A DNA stretch of 64,000 nt from Leptospiraceae bacterium (lineage in GTDB: Bacteria > Spirochaetota > Leptospiria > Leptospirales > Leptonemataceae), in NCBI GenBank assembly GCA_026005135.1, contig BPKM01000003.1:62001-126000 (forward strand), given 5' to 3'. A model generated the notes under the pieces. That model searched no databases and had not been told where the DNA came from. It was given only the letters and a program-made list of their open reading frames with translations. Of the stretch, positions 1 through 6,727 are shown piece after piece (positions within the stretch are counted from its first letter, which is position 1; the number at the start of each line of letters is the position of its first letter). The position numbers and the translations under genes are program-made.

Positions 1-493
1 CTTCTACAAGTTCCCTCGCCCTATAAAATCGATGCTCTATCCTGATTTCTGTAATACTTGTTACAAATTCACGGCCAATTTCTCTTAATGGGACCCTCAA
101 TAGATATACCTTATCATCAAATCTTCTATAACATTCCCATTCTATTAGTAATCTTATAATATGACTTACACTATAACCCGTCATCTCGGATATATCCTTT
201 AATAATTGATGAATATTCTGACTTACTCTTATAGAATAATGTTCATAATCATTACATACTATCTGATAAATTTTTTTACTGGTTTTCTTTTGATTTGCTA
301 ATTTTTTTAGTCTTTCAATGTATTTAGAAATTAAAAACAAAAACATATCCGAATAGCTGGAATACTGATTTCTTAGATCCTGCAAATCATCTTTATAGGG
401 TAAAAAAATCATAAAATGTAAAATTACAGTATTACTTGATCCTTCTAACTCTTCGTTAGGACTTTGGATATTTTTTCTTGTATATGTAGCCAT
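1..493 (-). CDS. DUF1564-like protein, partial (C-terminus off the window edge)
   Basis: An open reading frame of at least 164 codons runs on the minus strand from ATG at 493 to the window edge without a stop. The visible protein has an N-terminal segment that reads like a short alpha/beta unit (VILHFMIFLPYKDDL), a basic region (KKLANQKKTSKK), then a helical motif TGYSVSHIIRLLIEWE resembling a ribbon-helix-helix or similar small DNA-binding fold. The same layout recurs in the broken gene at 12686-13274 (TGYSISYIVRIFLEWE), so the two are paralogues. The arrangement resembles the Leptospira DUF1564 family, which is of unknown function. The family call is from memory and moderate; a DNA-binding role is inference. 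Confidence 0.6.
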   Translation of the reverse strand, partial: MATYTRKNIQSPNEELEGSSNTVILHFMIFLPYKDDLQDLRNQYSSYSDMFLFLISKYIERLKKLANQKKTSKKIYQIVCNDYEHYSIRVSQNIHQLLKDISEMTGYSVSHIIRLLIEWECYRRFDDKVYLLRVPLREIGREFVTSITEIRIEHRFYRARELVE

Positions 494-644
494 CAATATA
501 AATAGTCTATTTTTTATTAAAAATCTTACCAAAAAAATACGAGATGAAAATCATATTTTTTAATAATAAAATCACAATTTAGAATAGAATTAATAGCAAC
601 GCAACTACAAATTATACGGCATTCATTGAACGCTTACTAAAAAT

Positions 645-1001
645 TTAGTCCATATTGGTTTCTTTTAAAAAAGAGGGTGGGGAAAAGGAATTTTCTACTG
701 GATCAAAATAACGTTCTTTCGTTGAAGAAATATTCCTTGATACAGGTATGAATTTTTTTGATAAATCTCCACTTTCTCTAATTAATAAACGTTCGATTGT
801 TAAAAAAATACCAAGAAATTTATTTTGTTTATATAATTCTTTAGCATATTGAGAACATGTTGGATATAAAGGACAGCGATCCCCATTCATTTGGGTTTCT
901 TCTTTTTGATATTGATTGATATAATCAATAAAGGGATCGCTTTTACATGCTAAGAGCAAGAAAAAGCTAATTAGTATTAGATTTTTGTAATTCTTCTTCA
1001 C
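645..1001 (-). CDS. YidD-domain lipoprotein
   Basis: The 118-residue product begins with a basic n-region and hydrophobic stretch ending in a lipobox-like LLLACKS, so it should be a lipoprotein with acylated Cys19. Residues about 43-75 contain CPLYPTCSQYAKELYKQN, the hallmark of the YidD (membrane protein insertion efficiency factor) family, which is CR(F/Y)xPxCSxYA. Canonical YidD is a short cytosolic, membrane-associated protein next to rnpA-yidC. This one carries an export and lipidation signal and sits away from such genes, so a different role in the envelope is likely. The start lies 35 nt inside the upstream ferritin-like gene, suggesting translational coupling. Domain call good; function unknown. 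Confidence 0.72.
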   Translation of the reverse strand: MKKNYKNLILISFFLLLACKSDPFIDYINQYQKEETQMNGDRCPLYPTCSQYAKELYKQNKFLGIFLTIERLLIRESGDLSKKFIPVSRNISSTKERYFDPVENSFSPPSFLKETNMD

Positions 1002-1539
1002 TTAAATCCCAATATGCTTCTGGATTCCTTTGAGGAGAACCTTGCGAGATATATGCCGAAAATGATTCCATCAATAAACGAGATTCTTCTTTAAAATTAG
1101 CTAATTGTTTAAAAAGATATCGTATATTAGGATCTTCGAATTTTTCAGACATTTTATTATAAAATTCTGCTGCATCTTCTAATTGTTTTGTTGCTAATGC
1201 TAAGGCTTCCATTTCTTCGCCTTTTGCATCTTTATGAATAACTTTATCCAATCTTTGCATTAAATTTTGTAAAGAAGTGCTATTAAATTTTTCTACCTGA
1301 GAAGCCATTTTTAAATTTGGTAATGCTTCTCCACCTTTAATTTCAGAGTATAAATCCGAAATCATTTTAATTTGTTCATCTTGATCTTCTGCCAAGCGAT
1401 AAAATAAGTTTTTTATAGGACCTTCTGGTAATTGTTCTGCATTTCGAACATAAAAATCAAAAACATCTTTTTCGTGTTGAATACAAGCAGCAACTGCTTC
1501 TAAAAATGTTGATTTTTTTACTGGTTTGAATTTTGCCAT
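967..1539 (-). CDS. Ferritin-like four-helix protein, metal ligands degenerate
   Basis: The 190-residue soluble protein has two internally similar helical halves: FLEAVAACIQHEKDVFDFYVRNAE with LAEDQDEQIKMI, then ALATKQLEDAAEFYNKMSE with LANFKEESRLLMES. This is the rubrerythrin/ferritin-like fold. In di-iron members each half carries an ExxH motif; here the histidine positions appear as Gln (first half) and Leu (second half), so a normal di-iron centre is doubtful. There is no rubredoxin-like Cys4 tail. It overlaps the YidD-type lipoprotein gene by 35 nt and is probably its operon partner. It could be a stress-related or structural relative rather than an oxidoreductase. Fold call fairly sure; activity unknown. 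Confidence 0.6.
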   Translation of the reverse strand: MAKFKPVKKSTFLEAVAACIQHEKDVFDFYVRNAEQLPEGPIKNLFYRLAEDQDEQIKMISDLYSEIKGGEALPNLKMASQVEKFNSTSLQNLMQRLDKVIHKDAKGEEMEALALATKQLEDAAEFYNKMSEKFEDPNIRYLFKQLANFKEESRLLMESFSAYISQGSPQRNPEAYWDLSEEELQKSNTN

Positions 1540-1559
1540 AATAATATATTATATTTTTT

Positions 1560-2480
1560 ATGCAAATTTCAATCAAGCAAATTTTGTTTTTTATTGGTTT
1601 TATAATGAGTAAAAATAAAAAAAATGGTAATTTTATGGGAGATGCAAAAAATGTTTTTTTACGCGATGGAATCTTACATATAATAAATGAATCTTATTCA
1701 GATAATTATATAAAAGAAAATTTAAAAGTATTAAAAGCTTTTCGAAAAGGACCTTATAAAATTAATAATATATATATTCCTTCTCAGTGGAATAGTTCTA
1801 TAAAATGGGAATATTTTTTACCAATATGGGAAAATTATATTAAAAACAAATTATTACAAAAAAATAACATTAATATACTGGATATAGGTGCGAATAATGG
1901 TTATTATTCATATTTACTTTATTATGAATTAAAAAAATATAATAAAAATATACAATTTTATCTAATTGATCCTGTTAAAGATTTTTATAATCAATTTATT
2001 TTTTTAAAGCAATTTTTTCCAGAAGAAGATCAAAAAAATTGGCATTATGAGGAAATTGGTTGGCAGGAGATAAAAAAATATAAATCTTTTGATTTGATAT
2101 TATGTATGGGAATTTTATATCACCATACAGATCCTTATTATTTATTAAAAACTATTCATAATTTATTAGTTACGTCTGGTATATTAGTTCTCGAAACCAT
2201 CACAATAGATTTAAATGATTACCCTTTATGTCTTATACCAGAAAAAAAATATGCAGGTTCTTCAGGAATATGGTTTATTCCTAATAAGCAAGCAGTTTTC
2301 AATTTTTTAAAACGATCTAATTATAGAGAAATCATTTTTCATAATACTCGATTTTTAATTGAAGAGATGGTTCAGAATGATTATTTACCAGGTTTAAAGG
2401 AATGTTTATCCGAAGATAAAAAAACTACCATAGAAGGATATCCTATACCTTATCGTTCTTTTTTTACAGCAATAAGATAA
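1560..2480 (+). CDS. cmoB: tRNA 5-carboxymethoxyuridine (U34) methyltransferase CmoB
   Basis: CmoB transfers a carboxymethyl group from carboxy-SAM to 5-hydroxyuridine at tRNA position 34, giving cmo5U. The sequence shows the family order: FRKGPYKI and SQWNSSIKWEYF near residues 61-86, the SAM-fold motif LDIGANNGYYSYLL at about 107-120, IDPVKDFYNQF at 136-146, CMGILYHHTDP, LVLETI, GIWFIPN, and the C-terminal EGYPIPYR. The first ATG (1560) gives a hydrophobic leader absent from the family; ATGs at 1605 and 1635 are plausible true starts. No cmoA (carboxy-SAM synthase) is in this window. The tRNA hydroxylase gene trhO, which makes the CmoB substrate, lies at 60369-61169. Confidence 0.88.
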   Translation: MQISIKQILFFIGFIMSKNKKNGNFMGDAKNVFLRDGILHIINESYSDNYIKENLKVLKAFRKGPYKINNIYIPSQWNSSIKWEYFLPIWENYIKNKLLQKNNINILDIGANNGYYSYLLYYELKKYNKNIQFYLIDPVKDFYNQFIFLKQFFPEEDQKNWHYEEIGWQEIKKYKSFDLILCMGILYHHTDPYYLLKTIHNLLVTSGILVLETITIDLNDYPLCLIPEKKYAGSSGIWFIPNKQAVFNFLKRSNYREIIFHNTRFLIEEMVQNDYLPGLKECLSEDKKTTIEGYPIPYRSFFTAIR

Positions 2481-2554
2481 AAATATATAAATGATTTATA
2501 GAACATTTAAAATTTTTTATTTACATTTGTTTATGATTGATTTTCTTGTTTTCT

Positions 2555-3247
2555 ATGCCTATTAATACAGAATACAGAAAATCTAAAATCAAAAAATTCA
2601 TTACATTTTTAAAAGAAAATAAAGATGATATTGCTATACAAGAATTAGATGAAATTTTAGAAGTAATTATTGAAGAACAAAAAGAGCTTACTCCTAAATC
2701 CGAATTAAGAGAACTCATTATAGAAATGAGAGAAGGTTTTAAATCCATGGATAGGCGATTTCAAGATATTTTGCATTATATGGATAAACGATTTAATGCA
2801 ATTGATAAAAGATTTGATGAACAATTACATTATATGAATAAACGATTTGAATCAATAGATAAGAGATTTGAAGAACAACTACTATATATGAATAAACAAT
2901 TAGAATCAGTTGATAAGAGATTTGAAGAACAACTGCATTATATGGATAAACGATTTGATGCAATTGATAAAAGATTTGAGGAACAATTACATTATATGAA
3001 TAAACGATTTGAATCAATAGATAAGAAATTCGAAGAACAACTGCACTATATGGATAAACGATTTGAAGAGTTACATAAAAAAATTAATTTTTATCACTGG
3101 TTCTTAACTTCTTTTATTGCTGTAATATTTGGCTTGATTTCTTTTTTTCAGTATAATAATCTACAAAACAATCAAAATAATTTAAAAACTACACAGGAAA
3201 TGATACAAATACTTAAATCCATTGAATCCAAATTAGATAAAAAATAA
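2555..3247 (+). CDS. Tandem-repeat coiled-coil protein with C-terminal membrane anchor (DUF1640/Bdr-like layout)
   Basis: After an acidic N-terminal helical part, the protein carries about five and a half tandem 18-residue units of the form LHYMNKRFESIDKRFEEQ. These are followed by a hydrophobic segment (FLTSFIAVIFGLISFF) and a short C-terminal helix. The layout of a soluble head, long charged coiled coil and one membrane helix matches bacterial DUF1640-type proteins and is reminiscent of Borrelia Bdr proteins. Function is not known. I take ATG 2555 as start; an in-frame TTG at 2537 adds six hydrophobic residues. Repeat-number change by recombination would shorten or lengthen the stalk without breaking the frame. 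Confidence 0.7.
   Translation: MPINTEYRKSKIKKFITFLKENKDDIAIQELDEILEVIIEEQKELTPKSELRELIIEMREGFKSMDRRFQDILHYMDKRFNAIDKRFDEQLHYMNKRFESIDKRFEEQLLYMNKQLESVDKRFEEQLHYMDKRFDAIDKRFEEQLHYMNKRFESIDKKFEEQLHYMDKRFEELHKKINFYHWFLTSFIAVIFGLISFFQYNNLQNNQNNLKTTQEMIQILKSIESKLDKK
2771..3070 (+). repeat. In-frame 54-bp tandem repeats (five full copies plus a partial)
   Basis: Units start at 2771, 2825, 2879, 2933, 2987 and 3041 (partial). Each full unit encodes 18 residues. Copies 1 and 4 resemble each other, as do 2 and 5, which implies a 162-bp higher-order duplication of a three-unit block. The array lies wholly inside the coiled-coil gene. Confidence 0.9.
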
Positions 3248-3550
3248 AATTATATAGACAACGAAAGATTATATAATATAAGATTAATTTGGCTCTGTTG
3301 CATATAAATGGAATATTAAGTAAAAAATGTTTAAAAAAAGTAATAATTTGTAATATTTATTATTAATAATGATGGAAAAAGTAATAAAAAATCTTTATAT
3401 ACTTATAATTTTTTTTAAAATAAATGTAAAAAAAAGAACATTATTAAATGGAAATAAGTCAAAGTATATAGAAAAAATGTAATATGGAGGAAGAAAAGTG
3501 AAAGTAAAACAAAACAATACAATACAATACAATACAAAATAATTAAATTT
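3248..3550. other. 303-bp AT-rich intergenic stretch with a solo IS-type end and a lipoprotein leader
   Basis: Between the coiled-coil gene and the lipoprotein reading frame. A sequence GGCTCTGTTGCATA at 3291-3304 matches the left end of the MITE at 9685-9861 but has no partner end nearby, so it is a relic or a chance match. A strong ribosome-binding site GGAGG lies at 3486-3490, seven bases before GTG 3498. A (ACAAT)n tract follows at 3514-3537. No other gene is visible. Confidence 0.6.
3514..3537 (+). repeat. Pentanucleotide simple repeat (ACAAT)x4 plus partial unit, within signal-peptide codons
   Basis: Four perfect ACAAT units plus ACAA lie between a well-placed Shine-Dalgarno/GTG (3486-3490, 3498) and the hydrophobic core and lipobox of the downstream lipoprotein. 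A five-base unit changes the reading frame with each copy gained or lost. With the present copy number the GTG frame stops after 14 codons at TAA 3540-3542. One unit fewer, or two more, joins GTG to the downstream frame. Confidence 0.8.
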
Positions 3551-4321
3551 TTGTCTATTATCGGGTTAATTGGGTTAGTGGGATTTTGTGATTTTTTTAA
3601 CAAAAACAAGGATAAAAATAAAGAAAATCAAACTTTATTAGGAGCATGGTTGATCTTACAAAGCCAGAAAGAGGAAGTGGGATATTGTGATCAAGTTAGT
3701 AAATCTGATCCTGATAATGATGGACAGAATACTTATATGGTATTTTTATCTCCTTCTACTAAAAGCCAATGTGAAAATGAAAATCAACAAGATTGGAATA
3801 CGCTCAAACAGGCATTAATAGCAAAAATTGATGAAGAATTTGCTAATGATTGTACTGCAACAAAAAATTATATACAAAGTCAAAATACATTTCCAAACCA
3901 AATTAATGCTACATCAAAAAGTTTTTTTAGAACTGGAAGTTTTATCGAAGAATCTAAAAATTGGATTAAATCTTTATATAATGTAGATGATACTTTAGTA
4001 TCTTCTCTAAAAGAAGCTTCTTTAGAACAATCTTATGATGCTGGTTTATATTTATTCGTATATAACTATTCACTGCCAAATTATGCTAATGATTCAAATT
4101 GTAAAACTGCTGTAGAAACAAAATATAAATCTAAATATCCACCATCTCAATATTTGGATTTAGCAAACTGTAGATCTTCAACCTTTTATGATAACTGTAA
4201 CAATAATACATTAAATAATGGACATATTATTTTTCAAACTGGATGTGTTTATGGAGATTTACAAGTTGGAAGTAATGATTATAGTTCCCTAAAATGTTCC
4301 ACTCTAAACGAACAATTTTAA
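3551..4321 (+). CDS. Putative lipoprotein, probably phase-variable and OFF in this sequence
   Basis: The open frame encodes a hydrophobic leader (IIGLIGLVGFC) with a spirochaete-like lipobox Cys, then about 240 polar residues rich in Asn, Asp, Ser and Cys. I recognise no domain. The frame-compatible start seen here is TTG 3551, with no Shine-Dalgarno and no basic n-region. The upstream frame stays open but lacks a normal start. A GTG at 3498 with GGAGG seven bases away is out of frame through a (ACAAT)n tract. Losing one repeat gives a signal peptide beginning MKVKQNNTIQYKIIKFLS that runs straight into the lipobox. I infer a surface lipoprotein switched by slipped-strand mispairing. A rho-independent terminator follows. 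Confidence 0.65.
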   Translation: MSIIGLIGLVGFCDFFNKNKDKNKENQTLLGAWLILQSQKEEVGYCDQVSKSDPDNDGQNTYMVFLSPSTKSQCENENQQDWNTLKQALIAKIDEEFANDCTATKNYIQSQNTFPNQINATSKSFFRTGSFIEESKNWIKSLYNVDDTLVSSLKEASLEQSYDAGLYLFVYNYSLPNYANDSNCKTAVETKYKSKYPPSQYLDLANCRSSTFYDNCNNNTLNNGHIIFQTGCVYGDLQVGSNDYSSLKCSTLNEQF

Positions 4322-4332
4322 TATTCTTAATG

Positions 4333-4355
4333 CCCGCTTTAGGCGGGTTTTTTTT
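4333..4355 (+). terminator. Rho-independent terminator
   Basis: Stem CCCGC (4333-4337) and GCGGG (4343-4347) with loop TTTAG, followed by eight T residues. It ends transcription of the lipoprotein gene just before the convergent RluA-family gene. Confidence 0.88.
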
Positions 4356-4356
4356 A

Positions 4357-5025
4357 TTAAACTATTTCAAAGGGCCAATTTTGGGGAGGTTCACTTTTAA
4401 ATATCATTTCTTTTCGCAGTGTTGGATGGGTAAATTTTATTTCGTAAGCCCATAGAGCTGGAAAAGGTGTAATCTGATTATTCCCATATTTTCTATCGCC
4501 AATTAAAGGTGCTTTATAATAAGCAAATTGGAATCGTATCTGATGAAATCTTCCTGTTAAGGGATGTACTAGAAACTTATAATAGATTTTATTTTTTAAA
4601 TGTATGGTTTCGATAAGTTCATATTCTAATTCTGCTAATTTTGCTTTGGGATGATGAGGTGTTGCAGGTAATGCAATGCGTTTTTTTTCGTTTTTGATTA
4701 GATAATTTATCATTTTTCCTTTTTTTCCAATTTCGGGAATATTTTCTGTTATAGCGATATATTTTTTTTGAACAATACGATTTTTAAATTGTTCCGAAAG
4801 TCTTCTTGCAGATTTAGATGTTTTAGCAAATACCATAATACCACCTGTATTTCTATCTAATCGATGTAAAATTGCTAAATAGACATTATTTTTTTTAGTT
4901 TTTTCTTTAAGATAATCTTTTAAATAATCATATAAACTATATTGTTTTTTAATATCAGACTGAGATAGCATTCCAGCAGGCTTAGAAATAACAATAATAT
5001 GATTATCTTCGTAAATAGGATTCAT
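4357..5025 (-). CDS. RluA-family RNA pseudouridine synthase
   Basis: The 222-residue enzyme should isomerise uridine to pseudouridine in rRNA or tRNA. It begins directly with the catalytic domain (IYEDNHIIVISKPAGML) and has no N-terminal S4 domain. The catalytic Asp lies in HRLDRNTGGIMVFAKT at about residues 52-67, followed by KKYIAI and the late motif HPLTGRFHQIRFQFAY, typical of the RluA/RluC/RluD/TruC group. The specific target cannot be read from sequence. It sits three bases downstream of the hypothetical exported protein gene (5029-5721) on the same strand and is probably cotranscribed with it. Confidence 0.88.
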   Translation of the reverse strand: MNPIYEDNHIIVISKPAGMLSQSDIKKQYSLYDYLKDYLKEKTKKNNVYLAILHRLDRNTGGIMVFAKTSKSARRLSEQFKNRIVQKKYIAITENIPEIGKKGKMINYLIKNEKKRIALPATPHHPKAKLAELEYELIETIHLKNKIYYKFLVHPLTGRFHQIRFQFAYYKAPLIGDRKYGNNQITPFPALWAYEIKFTHPTLRKEMIFKSEPPQNWPFEIV

Positions 5026-5028
5026 TTA

Positions 5029-5721
5029 TTAATATAAGTCCAGTGGGAAGGTATAACCAAGATTTACATATCGATTATGACCTCGAATTAAATTTGCATT
5101 TTGAATACCAGAAATTGTACGAACCAATAACATCGCTCCTATGATATTGCCAGAATATTTTCCCGGATCCCATTTACTTTTAAACCAATTTCTACCTCCC
5201 GCCCATATTAAAAAAGAATCAATAACGAAATACCAGATACTTCTGGACCACATCTGAGATTTTGTTAAAGAAGGAGATTGATATCCTGCATAAAGTATTC
5301 CAAAAACTGGGTGAACTAAATTTAATGATTGTCCTAAAAAATGATTTTTTTCTGTTAATTTATAAAATTTTAAATCAGAGAGATCTTCTTTATTTAATTT
5401 TTCATGATAAAAAATAGTTCTTAATGATAAAGCATCTCCACCATTTCCTTCTACACGAATTATTACAATATCTGGATTTTTTTCTAATTCTGTTAAATAA
5501 ATGGTATAATCATACGGAGAAAGCCATCGAGAAATCCAGCCATATTGAAAGCCAAGTGTTTCATCTATCATTTTAAAATTATCTTTATCGATTTTATTAA
5601 GAATTTCTTCTATACGAATTTTTGTATTTTCTAAGGTTTCTTTGGATTCAAAACTATAAAAATCATCAGAAAACAGTGGAAATACAACTAATAATAAAAT
5701 AATGGAAATTATCTTTTTCAT
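5029..5721 (-). CDS. Conserved-looking exported protein of unknown function
   Basis: The 230-residue protein starts with a clear signal peptide (MKKIISIILLLVVFPLFSDD). The N-terminal third is helical and charged. The C-terminal half carries Gly- and aromatic-rich segments (PVFGILYAGYQSP, SRSIWYFVIDSFLIWAGGRNWF) that look like membrane-embedded hairpins, and it ends in RYVNLGYTFPLDLY, an amphipathic aromatic-ended tail reminiscent of outer membrane proteins. I recognise no family. It lies immediately upstream of the pseudouridine synthase gene, with its own promoter region toward 5722-5821, shared divergently with the M23 peptidase gene. Confidence 0.6.
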   Translation of the reverse strand: MKKIISIILLLVVFPLFSDDFYSFESKETLENTKIRIEEILNKIDKDNFKMIDETLGFQYGWISRWLSPYDYTIYLTELEKNPDIVIIRVEGNGGDALSLRTIFYHEKLNKEDLSDLKFYKLTEKNHFLGQSLNLVHPVFGILYAGYQSPSLTKSQMWSRSIWYFVIDSFLIWAGGRNWFKSKWDPGKYSGNIIGAMLLVRTISGIQNANLIRGHNRYVNLGYTFPLDLY

Positions 5722-5821
5722 ATTATACCTTGAAATCTATTTTTAAAAACCATCTCTTTTCTACTCTATCTTTAATCAATAATTTCTTTAAAGAAATAAA
5801 AGATCTTCCGACATTTAAATT

Positions 5822-6727
5822 GTGAAGTATACACCCCTTGTTTTGCTATTTCTTTTTAGTTCTTTGTATTCAAATCAAATAGAAAATCCAACAATTGAAA
5901 TTCAAAAATTAGAAATAATTAAAGATTTAGATTCCGATCAATCATTACAAAAGTTAAGAGAAGAAATTAAAAAAAATTTAAAATTATTCCATAATGTAAA
6001 AAATATTAATATTTATGAATATACCCTTAAACAAAATGAAGATTTTTATTATCTAATGGCAAAAACCTATCAAGATCATACTTCTTTATTATCTTTAAAT
6101 CAAATTTTAAACCATCTTTCTGTTGAGGATTATAAAAAAAATACAAAAGTTTATATACCAGATTGTAGAGGTTTTTTTTCAGAAAAACCAATAAAAAATA
6201 ATAATAAATATATCGTAATTTATTTTAAATCAATGGATAAAACATTATATTTTTATCCCAATCAAAAAGAATTTTATTTATTTCATCGTAGCTTTCAAAA
6301 TAAATCAGATTATCTTTCTAATTCAGATAAAGAATATCTTTTTCCTTTACCTTATGATAAAAATAGAATCACATCTCATTTTGGTTGGAGAATAAATCCT
6401 TTTACAGGTAAAAAAGAATTTCATAAAGGAATAGATATTAAAGCAAAATTTAAAACACCAGTCCATGCGCCAGTTAGCGGAATTATAGTTTTTGCAGGTT
6501 ATAAAAAAGGTTATGGTAAAACTATTATATTAAGAAATAAAGACGAAAAGTTTTTATTTGCTCATCTACATGTATTAAATGTTAAAATAAAAGATAGAGT
6601 AAAACAAGGAGATATAATTGCTTATACGGGTAGAACTGGAAAAGCAACTGGTCCACATTTACATTTAGAATTTATAAAAGGGGCTAAATATAAAAATCCC
6701 ATTTTGATTTTTCAGAAATATTTTTAG
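5822..6727 (+). CDS. Exported M23-family metallopeptidase (LytM-like)
   Basis: Start is GTG 5822, giving signal peptide MKYTPLVLLFLFSSLYS. Residues about 60-110 (FYYLMAKTYQDHTSLLSLNQILN through TKVYIPDC) look like a degenerate LysM-type peptidoglycan-binding segment. The C-terminal M23 domain shows the zinc site: HKGIDI (His and Asp), then HLHV and GPHLHLEF. All four expected ligand or catalytic residues are present, so it should be an active peptidoglycan endopeptidase, or possibly an activator of an amidase. The 3' end overlaps the convergent histidine kinase gene by 44 bp. Family assignment is secure; substrate is inferred. Confidence 0.9.
   Translation: MKYTPLVLLFLFSSLYSNQIENPTIEIQKLEIIKDLDSDQSLQKLREEIKKNLKLFHNVKNINIYEYTLKQNEDFYYLMAKTYQDHTSLLSLNQILNHLSVEDYKKNTKVYIPDCRGFFSEKPIKNNNKYIVIYFKSMDKTLYFYPNQKEFYLFHRSFQNKSDYLSNSDKEYLFPLPYDKNRITSHFGWRINPFTGKKEFHKGIDIKAKFKTPVHAPVSGIIVFAGYKKGYGKTIILRNKDEKFLFAHLHVLNVKIKDRVKQGDIIAYTGRTGKATGPHLHLEFIKGAKYKNPILIFQKYF

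Noticed and set aside
967-1539. Functional rubrerythrin
   Set aside because: There is no rubredoxin domain and the expected His ligands are replaced, so only a ferritin-like fold is claimed.
2771-3070. CRISPR array suspicion for the 54-bp repeats
   Set aside because: Units are contiguous without spacers, stay in one reading frame and encode a regular coiled coil.
3551-3553. TTG 3551 as the ordinary start of the lipoprotein
   Set aside because: It lacks a Shine-Dalgarno and removes the basic n-region; GTG 3498 with GGAGG fits better after one repeat-unit change. Kept only as the formal boundary of the open frame.
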